From Phormidium tenue FACHB-886 (GTDB lineage Bacteria > Cyanobacteriota > Cyanobacteriia > Elainellales > Elainellaceae), in assembly GCF_014764505.1 (NCBI RefSeq), contig NZ_JACXWX010000009.1:62001-126000 (forward strand): DNA of 64,000 nucleotides. Direction: 5' to 3'. Positions 43,846 through 53,686 of this stretch are shown piece after piece; positions within the stretch are counted from its first letter, which is position 1; each line of letters opens with the position of its first letter. The position numbers were made by a program, and so were the translations under genes. The notes beneath the pieces were generated by a model. It searched no databases, was not told where the DNA came from, and was given only the letters and a program-made list of their open reading frames with translations.

Positions 43846-44739
43846 ATGCCTCTCTGCAAACCCCCTTCGCCGCTCCAACCGGGCGATCTGCTACGCGTAG
43901 TTGCCCCCAGCGGCGCACTCCGGGAGCTAGAAGCTTTTCAAAAAGGCATAGCGCTTTGGCGATCGCAGGGCTACCAGGTTGAGCTGAGCACTGGCTATGA
44001 CGATCGCTGGGGCTATTTGGCAGGAACTGACCAAAAGCGGCGATTGCAGCTTGCCGCTGCGCTGGCTGATCCAGCCTGTCGGGGTGTTCTTTGCGCGAGA
44101 GGCGGCTACGGCGGAGCACGATTGCTGGAAGACTGGCGCTGGGCTGACTTGCCCGAACCTAAGTGGCTGATTGGCTTCTCTGATATCACGAGTTTGCTGT
44201 GGAGCCTCAGCCAGCAAGGAGTTTCAGGCGTTCATGCACCGCTGCTGACCACAATCGCCGCCGAGCCAGACTGGTCATTGCAGCGCTTGTTTGACTGGGT
44301 AGCGGGTCGAGCGATCGCGCCACTGCAGGGCGAAGGCTGGGGGGGTGGCACGACGAGCGGCATCCTGATGCCTGCCAATCTAACTGTGGCAACTCATCTG
44401 CTGCACACAGAAGCACAGCCTAGCCTAGACAGCGTAATTCTTGCGTTTGAAGATGTCTCGGAAGCGCCGTACCGGATCGACCGGATGCTGACGCAATGGC
44501 GCATGACAGGAGCATTTAAGCAAGTACGGGGAATTGCACTCGGTCGGTTTAGCCAGTGCGAACCGCCGCCAACAATTCCTAGCTTTACAGTCGAAGAAGT
44601 GCTGCGCGATCGCCTGTCCGACTTAGGAGTGCCGATCGTCTCGGCACTCCCATTTGGACATGATGGTGTCAATGCTGCCCTGCCTGTAGGCGTGATGGCA
44701 GAGCTAGACGGCAACAGCGGCACGTTGAAGCTCATTTGA
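43846..44739 (+). CDS. LD-carboxypeptidase (peptidase S66)
   Basis: The 297-residue protein belongs to the S66 family (LdcA/MccF). The nucleophile Ser is in GFSDITSLLW near residue 107. The catalytic Glu is in FEDVSEAPYRIDRML near 201 and the His in GHDGVNAALPVG near 270. RGGYGGARLLEDW precedes the nucleophile elbow. LdcA removes the terminal D-Ala from murein tetrapeptides during peptidoglycan recycling; MccF-like relatives cleave microcin C. The recycling role is more likely. Confidence 0.92.
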   Translation: MPLCKPPSPLQPGDLLRVVAPSGALRELEAFQKGIALWRSQGYQVELSTGYDDRWGYLAGTDQKRRLQLAAALADPACRGVLCARGGYGGARLLEDWRWADLPEPKWLIGFSDITSLLWSLSQQGVSGVHAPLLTTIAAEPDWSLQRLFDWVAGRAIAPLQGEGWGGGTTSGILMPANLTVATHLLHTEAQPSLDSVILAFEDVSEAPYRIDRMLTQWRMTGAFKQVRGIALGRFSQCEPPPTIPSFTVEEVLRDRLSDLGVPIVSALPFGHDGVNAALPVGVMAELDGNSGTLKLI

Positions 44740-44765
44740 GGCTCATTTGAGGCTGCCAAACGCTG

Positions 44766-45443
44766 CTACACTAAACCTTCTTCTGCTAGCCGCTTCAGCG
44801 AGATCCGAGCTGATTCAGAGACGTGCGAGTGGCTATCTTTTTCTAGGTATTTGAGGGCAGAAACGCTTTTGGGCGTAGGCAAATGGCCCAGCGCTTCAGC
44901 GAGACGCTGCCGCACCAGCCAATCGTCTGACTGGGCAAAGCGCAAAATGTGATCGACTGCGCTGACATCTTTGATTTCACCAATCGCGGCGATCGCTGCC
45001 TGATGTAGCACCACTTCTTTGCTGTCCAATGCCTCAACCAGCACATCATGGGCGCGGGGGTCTTTCAGATTTCCCAGGGCGACAGCAGCACTAAAGCGCA
45101 CCAGCCAGTCTGTGTCCTCGTAGAAGGCGCGAGCTAGCGGCTCAAAGGCACGGGGATCTTCTAGGTATCCCAGTGCGCCTGCTGCATCTGCTCGAATGCC
45201 GTAATCCGGGTCGGTTTCTAGCAGCGTCGTCAAGATGGGATAGCAGGCTTCAGTGGGTTTCAGCCCCAGCGCAAACACCGCCATCGATCGAATCTGTAAA
45301 TTCTCGTCGTTCAGCACTTTTCTAATCAACGGTACAGCATCTTCGGCGGGCACGTTCCGCAGCGAAGCCAGCGCCACCATCCGATCGCGAGAGTTTTCGC
45401 TGTCCAACTGGCTAGAAATTTGCTCTAGGGTAGGCTCAGTCAT
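44766..45443 (-). CDS. HEAT-repeat protein
   Basis: The 225-residue protein consists of about six HEAT/PBS-lyase-type repeats, each around 31 residues (for example DPDYGIRADAAGALGYLEDPRAFEPLARAF and DTDWLVRFSAAVALGNLKDPRAHDVLVEAL). It forms an all-helical binding solenoid. Related cyanobacterial proteins include phycobilin lyases and NblB, but no lyase-specific residue is visible, so no function is given. It is between the S66 peptidase and pfkA. Confidence 0.85.
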   Translation of the reverse strand: MTEPTLEQISSQLDSENSRDRMVALASLRNVPAEDAVPLIRKVLNDENLQIRSMAVFALGLKPTEACYPILTTLLETDPDYGIRADAAGALGYLEDPRAFEPLARAFYEDTDWLVRFSAAVALGNLKDPRAHDVLVEALDSKEVVLHQAAIAAIGEIKDVSAVDHILRFAQSDDWLVRQRLAEALGHLPTPKSVSALKYLEKDSHSHVSESARISLKRLAEEGLV

Positions 45444-45529
45444 AAATTAAAGAGTGTTGCGTTTTCTTAACTTAGATTATAAGGAGGCAGGAGGGAGCAG
45501 CACCGTTCGGATTTCCTCCCGCCCGTGCT

Positions 45530-46612
45530 TCATGACCCCAAGCAGATCCCCAATCCTCTCGCCGTCTTCACCAGCGTCCCATCTGCATCCACTGCGTTGT
45601 ACTGCACGATCGCCTCAGTGATCGGTACACTGACCACCTGCCGATTTTGCCAGGTGACAATCCGGTCAAATTTTCCTTCGGCGATCAGGTCTACGGCAGC
45701 CACGCCAAAGGCAGACGCCAGCAGCCGATCGAGCGGCGAAGGAATGCCGCCGCGCTGGACATGTCCCAGCGTTGTCACGCGAGTTTCTGCACCGCTAAGT
45801 GCAGAAATCCGATCGGCTAAGTAGTGCCCGATCCCCTCTAGCCGCACTTGCCCATGAGATTTAGCTTTGGTAACAGGTTCTCCCGATTCGGTTTTAACGG
45901 CTTCTGCGACCACCATTAAGCAGAAGTTTTTGCCCCGCGCTTGGCGTTCGCGGATTTTGGCGCAGATCGTTTCAAGGCTGTAGGGAATTTCGGGAATCAG
46001 AATAATATCGGCTCCACCTGCAATCCCCGCAGAAATGGCAATATGCCCGGCATCACGTCCCATTACCTCCAGAATCATCACCCGCGAGTGGCTAGCTGCC
46101 GTGAAGTGGAGCCGATCGAGCGCTTCCGTGGCAATATTCACTGCCGTATCGAAGCCCACCGAGCGCTCAGTGATGCCCATATCGTTGTCGATCGTTTTAG
46201 GAATGCCGACCAGATTCCAGCCACCCTGCTGTGCTAGCTGTCGCAGGATTGCCATACTGCCATCGCCTCCGATGCCAATAATCGCCTCCAGCCCCAGGAG
46301 ATGATAGCCTTCAGTAATCTCGCTAGAGCGATCGACTAGCTCGCCGTCTGGCATAGGATAAGCAAACGGATTGCCTTTGTTGGTAGTGCCTAAGATGGTG
46401 CCGCCTGCGGTCAGGAGGCGATCGGTTTGGTGAAAATCCAGCATCATCACATCCAGCGGACGCGCCATTAGCCCCTGTGTTGCTCGACAGATGCCTACCA
46501 CCTCCCAGCCATAGGTACAAACTGCCCGATGCACCACCGATCGAAGCACTGCATTGAGGCCGGCGCAGTCGCCGCCGCTGGTCAAAATTCCAATCCGCTT
46601 TTGTTCTCCCAT
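45530..46612 (-). CDS. pfkA: ATP-dependent 6-phosphofructokinase
   Basis: The 360-residue PfkA phosphorylates fructose 6-phosphate. ILTSGGDCAGLNAVLR forms the ATP-binding start, GIGGDGSMAIL has Gly where the PPi-type enzymes have Asp (GGDD), and the catalytic base is in PKTIDNDM. MGRDAGHIA and LGHVQRGG complete the substrate site. It lies 244 bp from the divergent fbp gene, which encodes the enzyme of the opposite reaction. Confidence 0.95.
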   Translation of the reverse strand: MGEQKRIGILTSGGDCAGLNAVLRSVVHRAVCTYGWEVVGICRATQGLMARPLDVMMLDFHQTDRLLTAGGTILGTTNKGNPFAYPMPDGELVDRSSEITEGYHLLGLEAIIGIGGDGSMAILRQLAQQGGWNLVGIPKTIDNDMGITERSVGFDTAVNIATEALDRLHFTAASHSRVMILEVMGRDAGHIAISAGIAGGADIILIPEIPYSLETICAKIRERQARGKNFCLMVVAEAVKTESGEPVTKAKSHGQVRLEGIGHYLADRISALSGAETRVTTLGHVQRGGIPSPLDRLLASAFGVAAVDLIAEGKFDRIVTWQNRQVVSVPITEAIVQYNAVDADGTLVKTARGLGICLGS

Positions 46613-46856
46613 CCAATCCTCTCCCTGCTGTGGTAGCCAAAGCTACAAAATTTGTGTATCGCTATTATGGGGGTAGAGCAATTGGGGCGATCGACCTTTG
46701 TACGGATTCTCAATCTCCTGAAAGTTTTCTACGCTACATCTTGTAGATTCATTTCTGTACTTCGCCTAAAATTAAGCCCTCTTCCCACAAATGGCTCTCT
46801 AAGATAGGAATGAGTGAGCCAAATACGATGACCGCCAACCTAACGGGGAGGAAAGC

Positions 46857-47930
46857 ATGACTGAATTAGAACAACCGTTAGACCTGGATCATGAATATGC
46901 GCTTGACCGAGACAGCACCACCCTGTCGCGCCATGTTCTGCACCAGCTCCAGAGTTTTTCGGCAGAAGCCCAAGATCTAAGTGCGTTGATGAATCGGATC
47001 GGCTTGGCTGCCAAGCTGATTGCTCGCCGCTTGACTAGAGCGGGCTTGGTTGAAGATGCCTTGGGTTTCACTGGACGAACGAACGTCCAAGGTGAATCCG
47101 TTAAGAAGATGGATGTCTATGCCAACCAGGTTTTTATCTCTGCTTTCAAAGAGAGCGGATTGGTTTGCCAGCTGGCATCCGAAGAAATGGAAAAGCCCTA
47201 CTACATTCCTGAGAACTGCCCGATTGGTCGCTATACGCTCCTGTACGACCCGATTGACGGCTCTTCCAACGTAGACATCAACCTCAACGTTGGCTCTATC
47301 TTCTCAATCCGCCGACAGGAAAGCACCGAATTTGATGGCGATGGGCAGGATTTGCTGCAAAACGGATACAAACAAATCGCCGCTGGCTATGTGCTGTATG
47401 GTCCCAGCACAATCCTGGTGTATTCGATCGGCAAAGGCGTCCATGCCTTCACGCTCGATCCCAGCCTGGGCGAATTCATTCTTTCTAGTGAAAACATTCG
47501 CATTCCAGAGCATGGACCGATCTACAGCATCAACGAAGGCAACTTCTGGCAGTGCGAAGAATCCATTCGGAACTACATCCGCTACGTCCATCGGCACGAA
47601 GGCTATACTGCTCGCTACAGCGGTGCCTTAGTCGGCGACTTCCACCGAATTTTGCAGCAAGGTGGTGTTTTCCTGTACCCAGGATCGCTCAAGTCGCCGG
47701 AAGGCAAGCTGCGCCTGCTTTACGAGTCGGCTCCTTTGGCATATTTGATAGAACAAGCCGGGGGACGCGCCAGCACTGGAGTGCAAAATATTCTAGATGT
47801 CGTTCCCGATCGTCTGCACAGCCGTACGCCGCTATTCATTGGCAGCAAAGAGGATGTTGCCCTCGTCGAGTCCTTTATCCAGGAGGAAAGGCGAGAGCGC
47901 GAAGAAAAGCTGCTTGCGTCTAAAGGTTAA
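46857..47930 (+). CDS. fbp: Class I fructose-1,6-bisphosphatase
   Basis: The 357-residue FBPase hydrolyses fructose 1,6-bisphosphate in gluconeogenesis and the Calvin cycle. Metal-ligand motifs are ASEEMEKP near 107 and [21 protein letters not shown] near 129. [21 protein letters not shown] is the C-terminal family signature. GGGGAGGAAAGC precedes ATG. It begins the fbp-zwf-opcA block common in cyanobacteria. Confidence 0.96.
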   Translation: MTELEQPLDLDHEYALDRDSTTLSRHVLHQLQSFSAEAQDLSALMNRIGLAAKLIARRLTRAGLVEDALGFTGRTNVQGESVKKMDVYANQVFISAFKESGLVCQLASEEMEKPYYIPENCPIGRYTLLYDPIDGSSNVDINLNVGSIFSIRRQESTEFDGDGQDLLQNGYKQIAAGYVLYGPSTILVYSIGKGVHAFTLDPSLGEFILSSENIRIPEHGPIYSINEGNFWQCEESIRNYIRYVHRHEGYTARYSGALVGDFHRILQQGGVFLYPGSLKSPEGKLRLLYESAPLAYLIEQAGGRASTGVQNILDVVPDRLHSRTPLFIGSKEDVALVESFIQEERREREEKLLASKG

Positions 47931-48085
47931 TTTACACGCTGCCGTGTCGCTGCTTTAAATTCAGGCAAGGACGATCGTCCAAGGTAAGGCTCGATACAAT
48001 CCCTAGCGCTACCCTTGATACCATTTCAGAGTTCTCAGGTTTTAGTGATTGCCTCCCTCCCCCAACTCCTTCACTCTCTCAACCT

Positions 48086-49615
48086 ATGATTACGCTACTC
48101 GAAAATCCCCTGCGCGTTGGTCTTCAACAAGACCGAGTTCCAGAACCTCAAATTTTGGTCATTTTTGGGGCATCTGGCGATCTGACCCAGCGTAAGCTTG
48201 TCCCAGCCCTCTACCAGATGAAGCTGGAGCGCCGCCTGCCGCCAGAATTGACGATCGTAGGTGTGGCTCGCCGCGAATGGAGCGATGACTTCTTCCGTGA
48301 GCACATGCGCGAAGGCGTTGAGCAGTATGGCGGCGGACTGGGCAAGCAAGAAATTTGGGATGACTTTGCCAGAGGCTTGTTCTACTGCTCTGGCGACATT
48401 GACAACGCCGACAGCTACCAAAAGCTAAAAGTGCTGCTAGAAGAGCTAGATGCGAAGCGGGGAACCCGTGGCAATCGCGTCTTTTATCTGGCGGTAGCTC
48501 CTCGCTTTTTCCCAGAAGCGATCATGCAGCTGGGAGCCGCACAGATGCTGACCGAACCCGATAAGCAGCGCCTCGTGATCGAAAAGCCGTTTGGTAAAGA
48601 CCTGACTTCTGCCCAGTCGCTCAATCAGGTGGTCAGCAAAACCTGCTCGGAAACCCAGGTTTATCGCATCGATCACTACCTTGGCAAAGAAACGGTGCAA
48701 AACCTGATGGTGTTCCGCTTTGCCAACGCCATCTTTGAGCCGCTGTGGAATCGGCAGTTTGTCGATCATATTCAGATTACGGTGGCAGAAACGGTGGGGC
48801 TAGAAGGACGGGCAGGCTATTACGAAACCTCTGGTGCCCTGCGCGACATGGTGCAGAACCACTTAATGCAATTGTTTACCCTGACGGCAATGGAGCCGCC
48901 CAACTCGCTGGGAGCCGACAGCATCCGCAACGAGAAGGTGAAAGTGCTGCAGGCAACCCACCTAGCCGACGTAGAGCGAATCGATTTCTCTGCCGTGCGC
49001 GGACAGTACACCGCAGGCTGGCGCGACAACAAAAACGTACCAGGATACCGTGAAGAAGAAGGGGCTAGCCCCACTTCTACCACACCCACCTATGCAGGAC
49101 TGAAGCTGTTTGTGGATAACTGGCGCTGGAAGGGCGTTCCTTTCTATCTCCGCACCGGCAAGCGAATGCCCAAGAAAGTCTCCGAGATCGCCATTCAGTT
49201 TCGGGAAGTGCCTTTTTTGATGTTCCAATCTGCTTCCCGGCAAGCCAACCCTAACGTGCTGGCACTACGGATTCAGCCTGATGAAGGCATCTCAATGCGG
49301 TTTGAAGTGAAGACCCCCGGAACTTCTCTCCGAACGCGATCAGTTGAGATGGCTTTCCGCTACGACACCGCCTTTGGGCAGGCCAACACAGATGCCTATG
49401 CTCGTCTCCTCGTAGACTGCATGCTGGGCGACCAGACCCTATTCACACGCGGCGACGAAGTAGAAGCCTCTTGGCGCATCCTGACTCCCTTGCTCTCTGC
49501 TTGGGACGCACCCGCTCCGCCCGAAGTCATTCCCCTTTACGAAGCCGGAACCTGGGGACCGATCGAAGCCGAACTGCTGCTCAACCGAGATGGGCGCCGC
49601 TGGCGCAGACTCTAA
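48086..49615 (+). CDS. zwf: Glucose-6-phosphate dehydrogenase
   Basis: The 509-residue enzyme makes 6-phosphogluconolactone and NADPH, starting the oxidative pentose phosphate pathway used in darkness. [12 protein letters not shown] near 28 binds NADP, and [14 protein letters not shown] near 192 holds the catalytic His and the glucose-6-phosphate-binding residues. Length and C-terminal domain are standard. It is 156 bp after fbp and 111 bp before opcA, the redox-sensitive partner. Confidence 0.97.
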   Translation: MITLLENPLRVGLQQDRVPEPQILVIFGASGDLTQRKLVPALYQMKLERRLPPELTIVGVARREWSDDFFREHMREGVEQYGGGLGKQEIWDDFARGLFYCSGDIDNADSYQKLKVLLEELDAKRGTRGNRVFYLAVAPRFFPEAIMQLGAAQMLTEPDKQRLVIEKPFGKDLTSAQSLNQVVSKTCSETQVYRIDHYLGKETVQNLMVFRFANAIFEPLWNRQFVDHIQITVAETVGLEGRAGYYETSGALRDMVQNHLMQLFTLTAMEPPNSLGADSIRNEKVKVLQATHLADVERIDFSAVRGQYTAGWRDNKNVPGYREEEGASPTSTTPTYAGLKLFVDNWRWKGVPFYLRTGKRMPKKVSEIAIQFREVPFLMFQSASRQANPNVLALRIQPDEGISMRFEVKTPGTSLRTRSVEMAFRYDTAFGQANTDAYARLLVDCMLGDQTLFTRGDEVEASWRILTPLLSAWDAPAPPEVIPLYEAGTWGPIEAELLLNRDGRRWRRL

Positions 49616-49725
49616 AGTGGAGGAATGAGAAATGCATTAGATCGTAAGCACTAAGCGCTTTTACACTCAATCTATTCCTCACCTCTCATCCTTCATCCCT
49701 CATCATCACACCCTTTCTTCCAGCT

Positions 49726-51063
49726 ATGACTACTACACCTCTAGTTACCTTACAGAAGCCCAAAGATATTTCTCTCAGCGAAATTGAAGCAGAGCTCAAC
49801 CAGATTTGGCATGCCCAGAATAGCGATAAGGGCGGACCTGCAGCGATTCGGGCTTCTACGTTTAGCATGGTGGTCTATGAGCCGGAAGAGTTTCAGCAGC
49901 TTTTGGCAATTCTCGGCTTTTATGAGGGTCCGATCGACGGCATCCATGGACCTGCTACCAAGCAAGCTGTGATGGAGGCCCAAAAAGACTTCGGGCTGCT
50001 AATGACGGGCCGCGTAGACACAGAAACGCTAGCGCGGCTGCGAGAGGAAGTGGCGCAACAGCCTGCCGATCGCCTCAAGCTCAATAATATGAACGCCAGA
50101 GGCTACAACTTAAGCGATGCGATCGCGGTGCAAAACCCCTGCCGTATCATCACGCTCTGCCCAATTTTGGGAGAAGACGAAGGCGTGACCGCAGAAGTCT
50201 CTGCCTATTGCCCCATCCAAAAAACCACCTCGAACGGTAGCTTGATCTGCTGCGAATACATTACGCTGCGTGGTACAAAGAGCGCCCTAAACCGGGTTGG
50301 TAATACGGTTTCATCGCTGCTGATTCCGGGCTTGCCGAAGTTTGTCTGGTGGAAGGCCACGCCTAACCCAGAGCAGGAGCTATTCAAAAAGCTGGTTGAA
50401 AGCTGCAACTGCCTGATTTTGGATTCATCCTACTTCAGCGATCCAGAATCAGAGTTTCTGAAGATGCAGGAGCTAATCGAAACCGACAACTATGTGGCAG
50501 ACCTCAACTGGCATAGACTATCGGCATGGCAAGAGCTGACCGCATCTGCCTTCGACCCGCCAGAGCGTCGGGCTGACCTAGTTGAAGTCGATCGGGTGAC
50601 CATCGACTACGAAAAAGGCAATGCGGCACAGGCGCTAATGTTCTTGGGCTGGCTGGCAAGCCGCCTCAACTGGGAGCCTAACACTTACATCGAGACGGGC
50701 GGCGACTACGACCTGATGCATTTTAACTTCACAAGCACTAACGGACGGCGGATTGACGCCGAGCTAGCAGCCATTCCGATCGCCGATGCAGGCGAAATTA
50801 TCGGCGATCTGATTGGCATCCGCCTTGCCTCTACCAACCTGCAAGCCGACTGCTGCACCATCCTCTGCTCGGAAGCCACAGGCTGTATGCGAATGGAAGC
50901 AGGCGGCAGTGCCCAAGGTGCCAGAACCGAGCAGGTAACAGCAACGAACGATCAAAAAGCCGAGTTTCTGCTGGCGCAACAGCTCCAGCGCTGGGGACGC
51001 GATCCGCTGTATGAGGAGAGCTTGGCAGTCGTTGCTAAGATGTTGAGCCTGCCGAAGCAATAA
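49726..51063 (+). CDS. opcA: Glucose-6-phosphate dehydrogenase assembly protein OpcA
   Basis: The 445-residue OpcA promotes oligomerisation and activation of Zwf. Residues about 58-105 form a peptidoglycan-binding-1-like helical repeat (ILGFYEGPIDGIHGPATKQA, then FGLLMTGRVDTETLARL). The OpcA core follows, with NDARGYNLSDA-type sequence, CRIITLCPILGEDEG, and a Cys-rich region CCTILCSEATGC near 376. Cys residues here agree with redox control described for OpcA. It sits directly downstream of zwf. Confidence 0.95.
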   Translation: MTTTPLVTLQKPKDISLSEIEAELNQIWHAQNSDKGGPAAIRASTFSMVVYEPEEFQQLLAILGFYEGPIDGIHGPATKQAVMEAQKDFGLLMTGRVDTETLARLREEVAQQPADRLKLNNMNARGYNLSDAIAVQNPCRIITLCPILGEDEGVTAEVSAYCPIQKTTSNGSLICCEYITLRGTKSALNRVGNTVSSLLIPGLPKFVWWKATPNPEQELFKKLVESCNCLILDSSYFSDPESEFLKMQELIETDNYVADLNWHRLSAWQELTASAFDPPERRADLVEVDRVTIDYEKGNAAQALMFLGWLASRLNWEPNTYIETGGDYDLMHFNFTSTNGRRIDAELAAIPIADAGEIIGDLIGIRLASTNLQADCCTILCSEATGCMRMEAGGSAQGARTEQVTATNDQKAEFLLAQQLQRWGRDPLYEESLAVVAKMLSLPKQ

Positions 51064-51088
51064 GCCAAAGTGCTATAACAGGACACAC

Positions 51089-51151
51089 CTTTTTGTGTAA
51101 AAACCCCCCGTAGCGGGGTTTTTACACAAAAAGAACTGTAATCCAGGTGTG
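51089..51151. terminator. Strong terminator with overlapping outer repeat
   Basis: Arms 51089-51107 and 51115-51133 are a perfect 19-bp inverted repeat with a 7-base loop. Each arm has an A5/T5 tract, so on the plus strand it ends opcA transcription. CACACCT (51084-51090) also matches AGGTGTG (51145-51151) in inverted orientation, giving an alternative outer stem. Confidence 0.8.
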
Positions 51152-51280
51152 TAGCGCCATAATGACACTGTGAGCTAGACCTCAAGGTTAGTGGCACAAG
51201 CGATCGTTTGCATCATAGTGAACGGCAAAAAACGGTAACGTAGCAGAAGATGTATTCTACTTTGTTCTTCACGAGCTGCT

Positions 51281-52543
51281 ATGTCCACCTACGAACTTCT
51301 GCTGCGCAACTGCCGCCTGCTGCAACCCACCGAGCCATCCGCCTTGGTTGATATTGCGATCGCCAACGGCAAAATTGCTGCGATTGCTCCTCAGCTTGCC
51401 GCCTCTGCCCAGTTGGAGATTGACGTGCAGGAGAAGCTGGTGAGTCCGCCGTTTGTAGAGTCACATGTGCATTTGGATTCTGCCTTAACCGTGGGAGAAC
51501 CCCGCTGGAATCAGAGCGGCACTTTGTTTGAAGGGATTGAAATTTGGCGCGATCGAAAGCAAACCCTGTCGCTGGAAGATGTGAAGCAGCGGGCAATCGA
51601 GACGCTGAAGCAGCAGGCGATGCAGGGGGTGCTGTTTGTGCGGAGCCATGCTGATGTCAGCGAGGAGAATTTGATCGCGCTCAAAGGCTTGCTAGAAGTC
51701 CGCGAAGCGGTAAAGGATTGGACGACTTTGCAGGTGGTAGCGTTTCCGCAAGATGGCATTTATGGCAGCCCTAAAAATGAAGCCCTGATCGAAGAGGCGA
51801 TGCGGCTAGGGGCAGACGTAATTGGTGGCATTCCTCACTATGAGCTGACCCGTGAAGATGGCGTGCGATCGGTTCATCGCATTTTTGAGCTAGCCAAGCA
51901 GTACGATCGCTTAATTGACATTCACTGCGATGAGATCGACGACGATAATTCCCGGTTTTTAGAAGTGGTAACTGCCTGCGCAATTCGATCGGGGATGGGG
52001 GCGCAGGTGTCTGCAAGCCACACAACGGCATTTGGCTCCTATAACAACGCTTATGCCTTGAAACTGTTGGGTTTCCTGCGCCGAACCCCGATCAACTTCA
52101 TTGTTAATCCGCTGATTAACATCACATTGCAGGGACGCACCGACACTTATCCCAAGCGGCGAGGCGTGACGCGGGTGAAGGAGCTATGGCAGCAGGGCAC
52201 AAATATTAGCTTAGGTCACGATTGCGTTCAAGATCCGTGGTATTCACTGGGTACGGGCAATATGCTAGACGTGGCATTTATGCTGCTGCATGTGTCGCAA
52301 ATGACCGGACTGAAAGAGATCGATGCCTGTTATGACATGATTACCTGGAACGGTGCAAAAACATTAAATGTGGAAGACCAATATGGGATTGAGGTGGGTA
52401 AACCTGCAAGTTTGATCGTGTTGGATGCCAGCGATCGGTATGATGCGATCCGTCGTCGCGCTACGGTTCGCTATGTGATCTCACAGGGGAAACTCCTAGC
52501 CTCTACCGAGCTTCCCCAAATGCATTGGCAAGAGAAGATTTAG
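51281..52543 (+). CDS. codA: Cytosine deaminase
   Basis: The 420-residue amidohydrolase aligns along its length with E. coli CodA as I recall it. Metal ligands are H62 and H64 (VESHVHLD), His in IDIHCDEIDDDNSR and SHTTAF, and Asp in LGHDCVQDPWY. GTLFEGIEIWRDRK and DTYPKRRGVTRVKEL are family hallmarks. The enzyme hydrolyses cytosine to uracil and ammonia. The residue after the metal Asp is Cys, where E. coli has Asp314, a substrate-specificity position, so activity on a related pyrimidine is possible. Confidence 0.9.
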   Translation: MSTYELLLRNCRLLQPTEPSALVDIAIANGKIAAIAPQLAASAQLEIDVQEKLVSPPFVESHVHLDSALTVGEPRWNQSGTLFEGIEIWRDRKQTLSLEDVKQRAIETLKQQAMQGVLFVRSHADVSEENLIALKGLLEVREAVKDWTTLQVVAFPQDGIYGSPKNEALIEEAMRLGADVIGGIPHYELTREDGVRSVHRIFELAKQYDRLIDIHCDEIDDDNSRFLEVVTACAIRSGMGAQVSASHTTAFGSYNNAYALKLLGFLRRTPINFIVNPLINITLQGRTDTYPKRRGVTRVKELWQQGTNISLGHDCVQDPWYSLGTGNMLDVAFMLLHVSQMTGLKEIDACYDMITWNGAKTLNVEDQYGIEVGKPASLIVLDASDRYDAIRRRATVRYVISQGKLLASTELPQMHWQEKI

Positions 52544-52545
52544 CA

Positions 52546-52791
52546 TCACCAAATTTTTGCCATCTGCAATACAAAACCAGGTAATCCCGGATCACCACTG
52601 ACCGTTTCAGGTCGTTCGATCAAAAACCGCAGTAAAGCGCTATTTTGCATATACTTCTGCATCTTTTTTTGTAGTCCTGCTAGGGTATCGCTGAAAGGAC
52701 GAAGCTCAATCACAAAGTCGGGACAGATGGGCGCGAAGGAGGCTTGTTGCTCGTCACTTAAGGTAGCCCAGTGATCGAGTTTAATCACCAT
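52546..52791 (-). pseudogene. Uma2-family (DUF820) remnant
   Basis: The 81-codon frame keeps the Uma2 core LSDEQQASFAPICPDFVIEL, then RPFSDTLAGLQKKMQKYM. It jumps from the FLIE position to the family's C-terminal DPGLPGFVLQMAKIW, so an internal segment of some 30-40 residues is missing, as is the N-terminal half. Uma2 proteins have a PD-(D/E)xK nuclease-like fold and are abundant in cyanobacteria. The 11-bp overlap with the kinase gene's end suggests a deletion joined them. Confidence 0.7.
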
Positions 52792-53686
52792 CAGCGATCG
52801 CCAAAGCTATTTCAATCCGACTTAGATCGCTGCTTTCATCTGGAGTTGCCAGCACGCTTAACCTCCCCCCCATCAGCTCTAGCATTGCTTGCACAGATAA
52901 CAAATTTAGCCCTGCCGAGGGAAACAAAGCCGGTTTTAACGGTTGACCCGTTTTAAGCTGGTCAAGGTAGTCGATCGGCTCACTCCAAAATTCCGCAGGG
53001 CGCTGATCCTCAATCCAAATTAGGGCTGTCTCATCCGTAATTTGCGTAGTCAGCCGAATGCGGCCTTCTTGCATCAAACCGATCGAAGTATCCAGCAGAT
53101 TGAGCAATACCTGCCGCAGCCAGCGCGAATCTGCGAAAACGTAAACCTCCAGATCAGTCTGCTCGATCGTCAGCCGCAAGTTGCGGTTTTTCGCCTGAAG
53201 CTGAACAAATTGCTCCACTTCCGCAAGCGTTTCTGCCAAAGGCACCGGCTGTAGCTGCGGCGGTTCCATACCATAAGATGTCTTAGACAGCAAAATCAGC
53301 CGATCGAGTACTCCCAACATTTTCTCGGCGGCGGTTTGCGCTTGAGCCACAAACTCTCGCTCCTCCTCTGGACTCTCACACAGATCTGACAGAATTAATT
53401 GATGTAGACTGATCACCGTATTAATCGGCGATCGCAGCTCATGAGACGATCGCCCCAAGAAACCAGCTTTAAACTGTGCCATTTCGGTCACCATCTGGTA
53501 AGCAAGCTGGCTCGGCCCAAAAGTTTTGGCTGCAGCGATCGATTGCTCAACGGGGGCGATCGGCGGAGCAGAATGAACCGGCTCGCCCAAAGCAGCCTTG
53601 CCCAAAGCGCTATTTTGAGAACGCCCAACCCACCAACCCAACCCCGCACCCACGCCAAGCCCCAAAATCAAAGTTGCTAAATTCAT
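52781..53686 (-). CDS. Membrane-anchored degenerate histidine kinase
   Basis: The 301-residue protein starts with one span (ATLILGLGVGAGLGWWVG) and a short linker. The dimerisation domain has the H-box FLGRSSHELRSPINT with His82, so phosphotransfer is possible. The ATP domain is degenerate: the N-box reads LLNLLDTSIG, with Thr200 where catalytic Asn is expected, and the DxGxG loop is replaced by IEDQRPAEFW. The last glycine region (AGLNLLSVQAMLELMGGRL) is kept. It may be a His-phosphate acceptor or a pseudokinase. Confidence 0.8.
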   Translation of the reverse strand: MNLATLILGLGVGAGLGWWVGRSQNSALGKAALGEPVHSAPPIAPVEQSIAAAKTFGPSQLAYQMVTEMAQFKAGFLGRSSHELRSPINTVISLHQLILSDLCESPEEEREFVAQAQTAAEKMLGVLDRLILLSKTSYGMEPPQLQPVPLAETLAEVEQFVQLQAKNRNLRLTIEQTDLEVYVFADSRWLRQVLLNLLDTSIGLMQEGRIRLTTQITDETALIWIEDQRPAEFWSEPIDYLDQLKTGQPLKPALFPSAGLNLLSVQAMLELMGGRLSVLATPDESSDLSRIEIALAIADGD

